DNA of 64,000 nt from Pseudomonas sp. CBZ-4 (GCF_000346755.1 NZ_ANNV01000169.1:1-64000); one strand, 5' to 3'; numbered from the stretch's first letter, positions 34,401 to 42,929 are shown. Numbers and translations: made by a program. The notes: generated by a model from the letters alone, not told the origin.

Positions 34401-36096
34401 GGAAGCCAACCGGCGGGCCTATCTGCGCACCTTGAAAAACATCTGCCGCACGTACGAAACGGCGCTGCAGGGGCTCAAGCAGATAAGCATCCACGAGTTC
34501 TCACCCAGATACGCGGAAAGAGCCCTCCGATATGTCAAAAACCAGGCCGCCATGACCCTGAACGGGGTCAGGGAAACCGGCACTCGGTTCACCCCGCGCA
34601 TGCAAGAGATGCTGCCCAAAATCGTGCGACAGGCCCAGATGCCCCAAGAGCGCTACATCGATGAGGCCCGCCTGATGAACGACCTTTGTGCGGAAATGCT
34701 CAAGCACCTGGAATACATGGACACGCGTTTCGATGAACTGCGCCAACTGGGCGAAGACGGCGCCATTCTGCGCCAGGAAATCCAACGGGAAATGCCGGCC
34801 TATAAAAGCGTCGATGTCAGGTCTATACAGGTGACCATGGCCCGTAACCTGTGCCTGGCCGCAAGCAGCACGATCAGCCAATCCAAGGCCTGGAACAGCA
34901 TCGACCGGATTGTCGACACCGCCGACCTCGCCGTCCTGGGCCTGCGCGATACCGTGTACGAACGCAGCGAATCGCGCATGGACGAGCGCATCGATATCTT
35001 GAACCACCTGGTCGAACAGTTCCAAATGCTCGACGAACAGTTGGAAGACTTCTCGTCGCAGTATGCCGAGTATGCCCGGGGCGAAAACGTCCAGGCACTG
35101 CAGGACCAGCTCAAGCGGTTCGCCAAAGACACCACGAACAACCTGTCGTTGGTGAGTGCCGAACGCGAAGTGGTACGCCGCCGCGGCAAACCGATGCCTG
35201 CGGCAGCCCCCCTGCAAAGGAAAATTATCCGCACGCGCCATGCCGGCCTGCTTATCGGCAAGCCGCGCCTGGACTGGACGGGGCAAGACACGGGCCTGGT
35301 GGATATCATTTCGCCGGTGACCGAAAAAGTCGTCGCCACTTACCGCGAAAAGGACGGCATATGGTTGCGACACTGGGCAACCCCACCGACAACCCCGCCG
35401 ATGGCGGTGTTCGCCGCGGCCAGTGAAGGCCAAGCGTTACTGGACGACATGCCGGCTTTCCTCGAGCGTGCAGAACGCCTTGCCGCCACACCGAAACGAA
35501 CCGCCTGCGGCATCGAATACCTGTTTCGCCAGCAGGCCTATGAACTGGAAAGCACCCGCAACGTCATCAGCCACGCACTCGCGCAAGGCGAAGCCAGCGA
35601 GAAAGATATCGCCTCGGCGAAATTCATCGATCAAGCGCTGAAAACCCAGGAAAACGACCTGTTCAGACGTAGCGATGCCCATATGTCGAGAATGCTCAAG
35701 GAGTCCCCTCCGACCGTGGCCAGCGTCGAGTGGCTCAAGCGTCACAACGCCATAACCATCACCCAGACCAAGCTGCGCGAACCGCTCACCACAGCCCCCA
35801 AACTGCTGTTCCTGGATGAATACCTGATTCGCGATCGGTCGACCAAAGACATCCTCTGGTACGCGCAATTTCACTACACCGAGTCATGGATATCGCCCGA
35901 GCGCTACGTATCCGGCCGGCTCAAGACCGTCGAGGAGCAGGGTGCGGCCAGCGACTCCGCCTCCATTTCGAGCACGAACGAATGGGAAAGGCTCGCCTAC
36001 CTGCGCAGCGAAATCAGCCTGAAACCGGCCCAGGACCTGTTTTTTGAAGTATCCAAGGCCAAATCCAGGTGGCGTTTTTGGCAGCCGGATCAATAA
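31423..36096 (+). CDS. Giant dermonecrotic-toxin-like protein (DUF6543 type), copy 1
   Basis: A 1,557-residue protein; AGGA lies 6 bases before the ATG at 31423, while the ATG at 31417 is too close to it. No signal peptide. It resembles the large Pseudomonas proteins annotated as dermonecrotic toxin domain (DUF6543); I assign this by recall. Landmarks shared with the gene at 42930: RLVEPDGDFFDYLA near 285, PNWLADAS near 350, GPCLLYRPLLDKPL near 591, ESVLAWLPDD, RAGWAIFNGVLPFLGRTVN near 720, and a C-terminal LWYAQFHY near 1479. Residues about 950-1,300 are rich in predicted helix and coiled coil. The middle part around 800-850 is Pro/Ser-rich. Activity, target and secretion route are unknown; a contact or insect toxin is possible. 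Confidence 0.75.
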   Translation: MPPVVTTAAPRRAPRARLTSSLINQLSIGPAFREVAAHLLRLKLQERYPNLHIDPNVVMVGTPSWDVVHGEIVATPPQYRALTDILARQAVLAVPSLFIDGIHFLTPLPITEPPVHLAVRIEDIALIINVLAPVMIRGYQQQQLAFWDQTVGGSGPHWHELSLVLRDLWNVSEVHGWTDEDCQMARQVAQAPDLAHRATDDSFGTHAYVLDVDQVDDQGNATHLNEHLVSVVIGKQDGHEVILAHSMLLGFRKYATLDALGQDLPLLLDTAITHKKIQWRLVEPDGDFFDYLACTLVTMQIEAIGAIDFSDLRGQGVSPLALAGPPGAVPYGESPGQDIDWLQQALPNWLADASISDMNSYSRYMKDLSALNTFYQGKSYDEGIAPIEQYALDKLEAEIRKDHPDATNLSLDTLQLKVQSPVVVGLFPLPWQFDTTLYSMSQLALQNLIDVPLGIKSLEHNPPRALPEWLTVDYLETLISRIDIGNAYPRLIKSTLLDDPAQADRRGTLYAYHLGIQLPLLALQAKIRREFGIDERGFRFVAAAMEAEKSDRQVDDIAIVVRPLALLPSLRLNRTADIVANMFVIGPQDPASGPCLLYRPLLDKPLTQYPSPANLVYAIQQSPDLRESVLAWLPDDVRDDYRHYVFPTKIPSPWTVAEVATNPLKLASLSGPLQLGGDAIDGNLFTTLYNANANALITLADRQAVSNAEARWATFKRAGWAIFNGVLPFLGRTVNTAAWVWQIMDQLEALKDAKEHPTRQSPWAALSDLLLNLGMAIALHAASRTSPRPSSAAESTEERLAPPISAPKAEPLTIRQLPTVTPEQLPYDHPRPLHTSGALNNTPVRLGIVLDRFKVPRPDTLGTQISTAGPHLHLYQGGQKYYAPVGERWFEVQVDENDRAIIVDPSQPLRTGPPLIHNRQGQWFVDTRLRLRLRGGGPIVLARKATSLAEQRASTLKKQLSNFHEVEKGLQQNLDDAHGAMEGSAAASSGTMAEANRRAYLRTLKNICRTYETALQGLKQISIHEFSPRYAERALRYVKNQAAMTLNGVRETGTRFTPRMQEMLPKIVRQAQMPQERYIDEARLMNDLCAEMLKHLEYMDTRFDELRQLGEDGAILRQEIQREMPAYKSVDVRSIQVTMARNLCLAASSTISQSKAWNSIDRIVDTADLAVLGLRDTVYERSESRMDERIDILNHLVEQFQMLDEQLEDFSSQYAEYARGENVQALQDQLKRFAKDTTNNLSLVSAEREVVRRRGKPMPAAAPLQRKIIRTRHAGLLIGKPRLDWTGQDTGLVDIISPVTEKVVATYREKDGIWLRHWATPPTTPPMAVFAAASEGQALLDDMPAFLERAERLAATPKRTACGIEYLFRQQAYELESTRNVISHALAQGEASEKDIASAKFIDQALKTQENDLFRRSDAHMSRMLKESPPTVASVEWLKRHNAITITQTKLREPLTTAPKLLFLDEYLIRDRSTKDILWYAQFHYTESWISPERYVSGRLKTVEEQGAASDSASISSTNEWERLAYLRSEISLKPAQDLFFEVSKAKSRWRFWQPDQ

Positions 36097-36154
36097 GCCA
36101 AACGGCGGCACACAACTTGCTGCATTGGCGCTAACCCTCTGACATCGGCCGCCC

Positions 36155-37147
36155 ATGTTGCATTCGCACCTCACCACCCTCAACGCCGTGTCCCTGGTCC
36201 TGGCGACCTTCAAGGACCACGGCCTGCCCGGCGAGACACTGCTCGCGGGCAGCGGCATAGGCATGGCCGACTTGAGCCGTGCCGACAGCCGCATCACCAC
36301 GTGCCAGGAGCTGCGGGTATGCGCCAATGCCGTGGCCCTGCGCCACGACATCGGCCTGGACCTGGGCCAGCGCATGCACGTGTCGTCCTACGGCCTGCTG
36401 GGTTATGCCCTGCTCACCAGTGCCACCTTAGGTGACGCTTTGCGCCTGGCGCTGCGCTACCCGGCGCTATTGGGAACACTTTTCGAGCTGAGCCTGGTGG
36501 AGGACGGCGGGCAGGTCTGGCTAACCGCTGGCGACTATCGGGAGAGCCCGGCACTGGCAGCGTTCAATGTGGAGTTTTGCCTGGTGTCGATGAAAGTTAT
36601 CTGCGATGACTTGCTTGGCCGCACGTTGCCCCTGCATCAAGCGCGCTTCGACTACCCGGCACCGGCCTACCACGCCCGCTATACCGAGCGGTTCGAGTGC
36701 CAGCTGCAATTCGATGCCACCGCCAGCGGGTTTGCCTTTGACCAGCACTGGCTGCAACAACCCCTGCCCCTGGCAGATGCCATCACCCATCGCGCCATGG
36801 CCGAGCGCTGCCGCAAACAGAATTCCGAGTTCACCGGGCGCCAGGCCTGGCTCAACCGTGTGCGCCAATTGCTGGCTGACCAACTGCACGCCGCCCCCGG
36901 CCTGGAGGGCTTGGCTGCGCAGATGAAGTGCTCTGCACGTACGCTGCGCCGACACCTGCACGCCTTGGGTTGCAGCTATCAGCAATTGCTCGATGAGTTG
37001 CGCTTTGAGCAGGCCAAGCAGTGGCTGGCACAAGACCAGATGCCGATTCATCGCATCGCCGAACAATTGGGCTTCAGCGAAACCGCGAGTTTCCGCCATG
37101 CGTTTGTGCGCTGGAGCGGGGTGGCGCCCAGCCTGATGCGCCATTGA
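36155..37147 (+). CDS. AraC family regulator (arabinose-binding-like N domain)
   Basis: A 330-residue regulator. The N-terminal 200 residues are of the type seen in OruR/ArgR-like AraC proteins (SYGLLGYALLTSATLGDALRLAL). The C-terminal AraC domain shows LEGLAAQMKCSARTLRRHL for the first helix-turn-helix and IHRIAEQLGFSETASFRHAF for the second, ending at WSGVAPS. It reads into the acetylpolyamine amidohydrolase gene 122 bases downstream and is its likely regulator, by position. Confidence 0.88.
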   Translation: MLHSHLTTLNAVSLVLATFKDHGLPGETLLAGSGIGMADLSRADSRITTCQELRVCANAVALRHDIGLDLGQRMHVSSYGLLGYALLTSATLGDALRLALRYPALLGTLFELSLVEDGGQVWLTAGDYRESPALAAFNVEFCLVSMKVICDDLLGRTLPLHQARFDYPAPAYHARYTERFECQLQFDATASGFAFDQHWLQQPLPLADAITHRAMAERCRKQNSEFTGRQAWLNRVRQLLADQLHAAPGLEGLAAQMKCSARTLRRHLHALGCSYQQLLDELRFEQAKQWLAQDQMPIHRIAEQLGFSETASFRHAFVRWSGVAPSLMRH

Positions 37148-37269
37148 AGGGCGAATTACGGTCAATACCATTGGCCATATCTATCCCCTTCTGGCCGCTC
37201 CTGCCGTTCTCATGATTCGCGCGGGCCGCAACACTGCCAGGCACAACAACGAGCCTGCGGGGAGCACCC

Positions 37270-38310
37270 ATGCTGACGATCTACTCCGACGATCACCATC
37301 TGCACCACGGACGCTGCGAGCTGATGGACGGGCAACTGATGCCCTGCTTCGAAATGCCTTCGCGCGCCAACCATGTGCTGCAACGGGTCAAGGACCGCAA
37401 CCTCGGCCCGGTGCAGGCGCCGCAAGACTTCGGCCTGGCGCCCCTGCAACGCATCCACAGCCGCGACTATCTCGACTTCTTCAAAGGTGCCTGGGCGCGC
37501 TGGACCGAATACGGCCAGGACGGTGACCTGCTGCCCTACACTTGGCCCGCACGCACCCTGCGCCGAGTGTTACCCACCAGCCTGCATGGCCAACTCGGTT
37601 ACTACAGCTTCGATGGCGGCGCACCGATCACCGCTGGAACTTGGCAAGCCGCCTACAGCGCGGCGCAAGTGGCACTCACCGCCCAGCAGGCGATCCAACA
37701 AGGCGCCCACAGTGCCTTTGCCCTCTGCCGCCCCCCTGGGCATCACGCCGCCAGCGACTTGATGGGCGGTTACTGCTACCTCAACAACGCCGCCATCGCC
37801 GCCCAGGCGTTTCTCGACCAGGGCCGGCAAAAGGTCGCGATCATCGACGTGGACTACCACCACGGCAACGGCACCCAGTCGATTTTCTACGAACGCAGCG
37901 ACGTGCTGTTCACCTCGATCCATGGCCACCCGGAAGCGGAGTTTCCGTTTTTTCTCGGTTATGCCGATGAACGGGGCCAAGGTGCAGGCGAAGGTTTCAA
38001 CTTCAACTATCCGCTGCCGGCCGGCTCCGGTTGGGAGCAGTGGAGCGCAGCGCTGGAGGAGGCGTGCAAGCAAACCGAACACTACGCCGCCGACATCATC
38101 GTGGTGTCCCTGGGCGTAGACACATTCAAAGACGACCCGATTTCCCAGTTCAAGCTCGACAGCCCGGACTACCTGGCCATGGGCCGACGCCTCGCGCGCC
38201 TGGGCAAGCCCACCCTGTTCGTGATGGAAGGCGGCTACGCTGTGGAAGAAATCGGCATCAACGCCGTCAACGTCCTCGAAGGTTTCGAACAAGAAGGATC
38301 TGCCCGATGA
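37270..38310 (+). CDS. Acetylpolyamine amidohydrolase (histone deacetylase family)
   Basis: A 346-residue zinc hydrolase that removes acetyl groups from acetylated polyamines such as acetylputrescine. Active-site landmarks are LCRPPGHHAASDLMGGYCYLNN near residue 155 (twin His and the Tyr loop; split as CRPPGHHAASD and GGYCYLNNAA), IIDVDYHHGNGTQ near 195 with zinc ligands Asp and His, and VSLGVDTFKDDP near 285. GGGGAG precedes the ATG by 6 bases. The stop overlaps the start of the polyamine-binding protein gene (ATGA), which links deacetylation to polyamine uptake. Confidence 0.92.
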   Translation: MLTIYSDDHHLHHGRCELMDGQLMPCFEMPSRANHVLQRVKDRNLGPVQAPQDFGLAPLQRIHSRDYLDFFKGAWARWTEYGQDGDLLPYTWPARTLRRVLPTSLHGQLGYYSFDGGAPITAGTWQAAYSAAQVALTAQQAIQQGAHSAFALCRPPGHHAASDLMGGYCYLNNAAIAAQAFLDQGRQKVAIIDVDYHHGNGTQSIFYERSDVLFTSIHGHPEAEFPFFLGYADERGQGAGEGFNFNYPLPAGSGWEQWSAALEEACKQTEHYAADIIVVSLGVDTFKDDPISQFKLDSPDYLAMGRRLARLGKPTLFVMEGGYAVEEIGINAVNVLEGFEQEGSAR

Positions 38311-39398
38311 AGATGCTCACCTCCCTGGCCCTGTGCGCTGCCGTTTTGAGCGGCGCCGTGCAGGCCGAAGAAAAAACCCTCAAGGTCTACAACTGGTTCG
38401 ACTACATCACCCCCAAGGCGCTGGAAGACTTCAAGGCGCAGAACCCGCAGATCAAGCTGGTGTACGACATCTTCGACACCAACGAAGCCCTGGAAGCCAA
38501 GCTGCTCACCGGCAACTCCGGCTATGACGTGGTGGTGCCGTCCAACGTGTTCCTGGCCAAGCAGATCGAAGCCGGCGTGTTCCAGCCCCTGGACCGTAGC
38601 CAACTGCCCAACTGGAACCACCTCGACCCCAAGCTGATGAAGCTGATCGAAGCCAACGACCCCGGCAACAAGTTCGCCGTGCCCTACATGTACGGCACCA
38701 TCCTGATCGGCTTCAACCCGGACAAGGTCAAGGCCGTGCTGGGCCCGAACGCGCCGGTGGACAGCTGGGACCTGATCTTCAAGGAAGAAAACATCAGCAA
38801 GCTCAAGCAATGTGGCGTGGCCTTGCTTGATTCGCCGTCGGAGATCCTGCCGCTGGCCCTGCAACACCTGGGCCTGGACCCCAACAGCAGCAACCCCAAG
38901 GATTACGTCAAGGCTGAAGCGCTGCTGATGAAAATCCGCCCATACATCACCTACTTCCACTCCTCCAAATACATGGCCGATATCGCCAATGGCGACATCT
39001 GCGTGGCCGTGGGTTACTCGGGGAGTTTTTCCCAGGCTGCCAATCGCGCCAAGGAAGCCAAGAACGGCGTGACCGTGGACATGCGCCTGCCCAAGGAAGG
39101 CGCGCCGATCTGGTTCGACATGCTCGCCATCCCCAAAGGTGCGCAGAACCCGCAGGACGCCTACACCTTTATCAACTACCTGTTGCAACCCCAGGTGATC
39201 GCGCCGGTCAGCGACTTTGTCGGCTACCCCAACCCGAACAAGGATGCGACCGAGCTGGTGGACCCGGCGATCCGCAACAACCCCAACCTGTACCCGACCG
39301 ATGCGGCGATGGCCACGCTGTACACCTTGAAACCGTTGGCCCGTGATGCCGAGCGTGCGCGGACGCGCGCCTGGACCAAGATCAAATCCGGCACCTGA
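38307..39398 (+). CDS. Polyamine ABC transporter substrate-binding protein
   Basis: A 363-residue periplasmic protein of the PotF/SpuD type that binds putrescine or spermidine. The signal peptide is LTSLALCAAVLSGAVQA, followed by LKVYNWFDYITPKALEDF, the typical opening. Later segments YDVVVPSNVFLAKQI and FAVPYMYGTILIGFN line the polyamine pocket. It overlaps the amidohydrolase gene by 4 bases. No permease or ATPase gene follows, so it must work with a transporter encoded elsewhere. Confidence 0.92.
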   Translation: MKMLTSLALCAAVLSGAVQAEEKTLKVYNWFDYITPKALEDFKAQNPQIKLVYDIFDTNEALEAKLLTGNSGYDVVVPSNVFLAKQIEAGVFQPLDRSQLPNWNHLDPKLMKLIEANDPGNKFAVPYMYGTILIGFNPDKVKAVLGPNAPVDSWDLIFKEENISKLKQCGVALLDSPSEILPLALQHLGLDPNSSNPKDYVKAEALLMKIRPYITYFHSSKYMADIANGDICVAVGYSGSFSQAANRAKEAKNGVTVDMRLPKEGAPIWFDMLAIPKGAQNPQDAYTFINYLLQPQVIAPVSDFVGYPNPNKDATELVDPAIRNNPNLYPTDAAMATLYTLKPLARDAERARTRAWTKIKSGT

Positions 39399-39444
39399 TG
39401 GGCGAACACAGCTCCCTCGCCACAGATTGCTTTTTTGCTCTGAA

Positions 39445-40989
39445 CTAACGGGCAATACGCCAAGCCTGGCGCAACCGCGCCAGCGCCTCGGCGATGTCAG
39501 CCTCAGGCACCGCCGCAAAACCCAAAACCAAGCCGGCACGCTGGTCCTCGGGCGTGGTCGATTGCGCCAGCCAATAGCTGCTCAAGCCGTTGATCTCGAC
39601 CCCCGCCGCGTGGGCCTGCGTCAGCAACTGCTGCTCGCGGGCCAGGCTGTCCACGCGCACCGTCATGTGCAGCCCCGCCGCAACGCTGGGCAGTTCGCCC
39701 ATACCGGGCAAGCCGCAAGGCCAACCGGCCAGCAAGGCATTGCGCCGGCTCAACGCAGCCCGGCGCATGCGCCGGATGTGGCGCTGAAAGTGCCCGGCGG
39801 CCATGAACTCGGCCATCACCGCCTGGGTGCTGACCTCGGAGTGGCGCATGTCCACGGCCCGGCGCCGGGAAAACGCGTCCACCAGGCCCGGCGGCAACAC
39901 CAGGTAGCCCAGGCGCAAGGCCGGAAACGCCACCTTGCCGAAGGTGCCGACATAGAGCACCCGGCCACTGCGATCCAGCGCCGCCAGGGGAGACAAGGGT
40001 GCGCCGCTGTAGCGGTACTCGCCGTCGTAATCGTCCTCGATGATCCAGCCGCCCGTGCGCGCGGCCCAGGCCAGCAATTCCAGGCGCCGCGCCAGGCTCA
40101 TCACCACCCCCAGCGGGTATTGATGGGACGGTGTGACGTAGGCCACACGACAGTCTTCCAGCGTGTTGAGCACCTGGCAGTCGATACCCTCGCCATCCAC
40201 CGGCACGCCGTGCAATTTCCCCCCGGCCAGGGCAAACGCATGACCTGCCGCGCGGTAGCCCGGGTTTTCCACAGCGACGCCGTCGCCGGGCTCCACCAGC
40301 AACTGTGCACAAAGGCTAATCGCTTGCTGTGCGCCACTGGTGATCACTATTTGTTCAGCCGCGCACTGCATGCCCCGGGAGCTGCGCAAATAAGCCGCGA
40401 TCAAACTGCGCAGCCGGGCATCCCCCGCCGGGTCGCCATAACACAGTTGTTCCAGGTCTGGCTTACGCCAGAAGGCCCCATTCAGCTTGGCCCACACTTC
40501 AAACGGGAACAGATCGAACGCCGGCACGCCCACGCGAAAGGCCCGTGGCGGCCCCGCTGGAGGTTGTGACAGATGGTGGGTTTTTATCCGCGCCAAACCG
40601 CCGCTGTGGATAACTTCATTGTCGAGATCTTCCGGCAAATTTGACCATTTTGTGGATAAGGCTGGGGATAAGCCTGTGTGTAAGCCTGTGGATACTTTTG
40701 TGGATAGTTTTTTTGCCGCAGGCAGTTGCGCCACATAAGTGCCATCACCGACCCGGCTTTCGATAAAGCCTTCGGCATACAGCTGATCGTAGGCGCGCAC
40801 CACGCTGTTGCGCGAGATCGACAGCGCCGCCGCCAAGTCGCGGCTGGCGGGCAAGCGCGTGCCACTGACCAGCCGTCCGTCCAGCACCCGTTGGCGCAGG
40901 GCGTCATACAGCTGGCGTGTCAGCCCTTGGCGACGATCCAACTCGATTCCCGCAGGGTTGAAGGACAACGGCGGCGTGATGGGCGACAT
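39445..40989 (-). CDS. MocR family PLP-dependent transcriptional regulator
   Basis: A 514-residue GntR/aminotransferase chimera from the ATG at 40989. The N-terminal GntR helix-turn-helix shows RLPASRDLAAALSISRNSVV and AYDQLYAEGFIESRVGDGT. The C-terminal fold-I aminotransferase domain includes QIVITSGAQQAISL, IIEDDYDGEYRYSG and the PLP Lys in VGTFGKVAFPALRLGY. The linker, residues about 94-113, is a 4-residue tandem repeat (LSTK/VSTG/LHTG/LSPA/LSTK) encoded by five 12-bp units. It diverges from the PaiB-like gene across 87 bases that hold a palindrome at 41015-41035. Confidence 0.9.
   Translation of the reverse strand: MSPITPPLSFNPAGIELDRRQGLTRQLYDALRQRVLDGRLVSGTRLPASRDLAAALSISRNSVVRAYDQLYAEGFIESRVGDGTYVAQLPAAKKLSTKVSTGLHTGLSPALSTKWSNLPEDLDNEVIHSGGLARIKTHHLSQPPAGPPRAFRVGVPAFDLFPFEVWAKLNGAFWRKPDLEQLCYGDPAGDARLRSLIAAYLRSSRGMQCAAEQIVITSGAQQAISLCAQLLVEPGDGVAVENPGYRAAGHAFALAGGKLHGVPVDGEGIDCQVLNTLEDCRVAYVTPSHQYPLGVVMSLARRLELLAWAARTGGWIIEDDYDGEYRYSGAPLSPLAALDRSGRVLYVGTFGKVAFPALRLGYLVLPPGLVDAFSRRRAVDMRHSEVSTQAVMAEFMAAGHFQRHIRRMRRAALSRRNALLAGWPCGLPGMGELPSVAAGLHMTVRVDSLAREQQLLTQAHAAGVEINGLSSYWLAQSTTPEDQRAGLVLGFAAVPEADIAEALARLRQAWRIAR
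40605..40710 (+). repeat. Cluster of DnaA-box-like 9-mers in a 12-bp tandem array
   Basis: Five 12-bp units start at 40651, 40663, 40675, 40687 and 40699. Each begins with a 9-mer equal or close to TGTGGATAA, the reverse complement of the DnaA box TTATCCACA. The unit at 40651 is a perfect match and the next four each differ at one position of TGTGNATAA. A further perfect match lies at 40605-40613. The array lies inside the linker of the MocR coding sequence. Confidence 0.8.
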
Positions 40990-41014
40990 ATTGGACCTAT
41001 GAAATGGGTGCCAG

Positions 41015-41035
41015 ATGGATCTTTCCACGATCCAT
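41015..41035. promoter_or_regulatory. Palindrome between MocR and PaiB-like genes
   Basis: ATGGATC-N7-GATCCAT is a perfect inverted repeat. Related half-sites (TTGGACC and ATGGGTG) occur just before it. It is a good candidate for the MocR operator, acting on both divergent genes. Confidence 0.6.
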
Positions 41036-41076
41036 TAGCCTGCCTAGGATGCTGGCATTCGCCAAGGAATATTTCC

Positions 41077-41715
41077 ATGTACACACCCCGCGCCTTTGCC
41101 CTCGACGACTTGCCCGAACTGCATCAGCTGATCCAGCACACCCGCCTGGCGCAGTTGGTGACCTTTGGCGAACAGGGCCTGCTGGCCAGTCACTTGCCGC
41201 TGCTGCTCCAGCCCGAAGAAGGCCCGAACGGCACGCTTTACGGGCACCTGGCCAAGGCCAATCCGCAGTGGCGCGACCTGCAAAATGGCAGCGAAGCGCT
41301 GGTGATCTTTGCCGGCGCCGAGGCCTACATCAGCCCGGCGTTCTACCCGGCCAAGGCCGAGCACGGCAAAGTCGTGCCCACCTGGAACTACATCGCCGTG
41401 CATGCCTACGGCAAAGCCGAAGTGTTCGACGATGCCGAACGTTTGCTGGCGGTCGTCACTGCGCTGACGGATCGCCATGAAGGCACGCGCGCCCAACCGT
41501 GGAAGGTCAGCGATGCCCCGGCCGACTACATCGACGGCATGCTCAAGGCCATCGTCGGCTTTGCCCTGCCGATGGAGCGCCTGATCGGCACGCGCAAGCT
41601 CAGCCAGAACCGTAGCCCGGCCGACATGGCCGGCGTGCGTGAGGGCCTGGCCGCCAGCCCGGATGCACGCGACCAGACCCTCGCCCGCTCTATTCCCCAA
41701 GGAGTTGCAGAATGA
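41077..41715 (+). CDS. PaiB-like FMN-binding negative regulator
   Basis: A 212-residue protein of the FMN-binding split-barrel PaiB family. It begins MYTPRAFALDD and contains SHLPLLLQPEEG, YGHLAKANPQW, FAGAEAYISPAFYP and VPTWNYIAVHAYG, all typical. PaiB of Bacillus affects sporulation and degradative enzymes together with the acetyltransferase PaiA. Here an acetyltransferase gene overlaps the stop by 4 bases (ATGA), which mirrors that partnership. AAGGAA lies 7 bases before the ATG. The divergent MocR gene is the likely regulator. Confidence 0.9.
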   Translation: MYTPRAFALDDLPELHQLIQHTRLAQLVTFGEQGLLASHLPLLLQPEEGPNGTLYGHLAKANPQWRDLQNGSEALVIFAGAEAYISPAFYPAKAEHGKVVPTWNYIAVHAYGKAEVFDDAERLLAVVTALTDRHEGTRAQPWKVSDAPADYIDGMLKAIVGFALPMERLIGTRKLSQNRSPADMAGVREGLAASPDARDQTLARSIPQGVAE

Positions 41716-42158
41716 GTCAGATCGATATCCGCCAGGTCAGCGCCGCCGACCACGCTGCGTGGCTGCCTTTGTGGCAGGCGTACTTGAAGTTCTACAACAC
41801 CGAACTGCCGGACGCGGTCAGCCAAAGCACCTGGCAGCGCCTGGTCGACGCCAGCGAGCCCACCTGCTCGGCACTGGCCTGGCAGGACGGCAAGGCGGTG
41901 GGCATGGTCAATTTCATCTATCACCGCTCCAATTGGAGCATCGAGAATTCCTGCTACTTGCAGGATCTGCTGGTGGACCCGAGCCAACGCGGCACCGGCG
42001 TGGGCCGCAAGCTGATCGAATTCGTCTACGCCACCGCCAAGGCCGACGGCTGCGCCAAGGTGCACTGGCTGACCCACGAGACCAACGCCACCGCGATCCA
42101 ACTCTACGAACGCATCGCCGAACGTCCCGGCTTTATCCAATTTCGCAAAGGTCTTTAA
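41712..42158 (+). CDS. GNAT family N-acetyltransferase 1
   Basis: A 148-residue acetyltransferase. The acetyl-CoA loop is seen in YLQDLLVDPSQRGTGVGRKLIEFVYA (short form: VDPSQRGTGVGRKLIE), followed by VHWLTHETNATAIQLYERI. It overlaps the PaiB-like gene by 4 bases and is followed 10 bases later by a second GNAT gene, so the three form an operon. The substrate is unknown; polyamine or small-amine acetylation is a reasonable guess from the PaiAB parallel. Confidence 0.9.
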   Translation: MSQIDIRQVSAADHAAWLPLWQAYLKFYNTELPDAVSQSTWQRLVDASEPTCSALAWQDGKAVGMVNFIYHRSNWSIENSCYLQDLLVDPSQRGTGVGRKLIEFVYATAKADGCAKVHWLTHETNATAIQLYERIAERPGFIQFRKGL

Positions 42159-42168
42159 GGAGCGCAGC

Positions 42169-42849
42169 ATGTCAACTTCCCTCGCCGACTGGAAAGGCGT
42201 CCCGGCCCCCACGGTGCAACTGCTTGAAGGGCGCTTCATCCGCCTGGAAAAGCTCGACCCGGCGCGCCATGGCGACGCTCTGTTCGAAGCCCTGCAAGGC
42301 CCTGGCGCCGACCCCAAGCTGTGGGACTACCTGCCCTACGGCCCTTTCCCCGAGCGCAGCGCATTCAATGACTGGCTGAACAAGCACGCGGCCCACAGCG
42401 ACCCGTACTTTTTCAGCGTGATCGACCGCGCGACCGGCCAAGTGCAAGGCATCCTCAGCCTGATGTCCATCGTGCCCGAGCAAGGCCGTATCGAAATCGG
42501 CCACGTGACCTTTGGCGCCCCCATGCAGCGCTCGCCCAAAAGCACCGAGGCGGTGTACCTGCTGGCCAAGTACGCCTTCGACCAGGGCAACCGCCGCCTG
42601 GAGTGGAAGTGCAACAACGCCAATGGCCGCTCCAAATACGCCGCAGAGCGGCTGGGGTTCAGCTTCGAGGGGGTGTTCCGCCAGCATACGGTGGTGAAGG
42701 GCAGGAACCGGGACACCGCGTGGTATTCGATCATCGACGCGGAATGGCCGGCGATCGGGGCAGGCTTTGAACGGTGGCTGTCGGACGAGAACTTCAAGGA
42801 CGATGGCCAGGTGAAGACGCTGTTGGAATGCCGCACCGCGCCTATCTAA
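42169..42849 (+). CDS. GNAT family N-acetyltransferase 2 (RimJ/RimL-like)
   Basis: A 226-residue acetyltransferase of the larger RimJ/RimL type. It shows EGRFIRLEKLDPARH near residue 20, EIGHVTFGAPMQRSPKSTEA near 108 for the acetyl-CoA site, and LEWKCNNANGRSKYAAERLG near 144, which is the family's typical N-N-x-x-S motif. AAGGAG precedes the ATG. It is the third gene of the PaiB-like operon; the substrate is unknown. Confidence 0.9.
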   Translation: MSTSLADWKGVPAPTVQLLEGRFIRLEKLDPARHGDALFEALQGPGADPKLWDYLPYGPFPERSAFNDWLNKHAAHSDPYFFSVIDRATGQVQGILSLMSIVPEQGRIEIGHVTFGAPMQRSPKSTEAVYLLAKYAFDQGNRRLEWKCNNANGRSKYAAERLGFSFEGVFRQHTVVKGRNRDTAWYSIIDAEWPAIGAGFERWLSDENFKDDGQVKTLLECRTAPI

Positions 42850-42929
42850 CTACCACCTGCCCTACACCCCCTATCCCTTAGGTTCTCCCTGCAATGGCGT
42901 CTCGCGCCGTCCTGATCATGGAGAACCGC

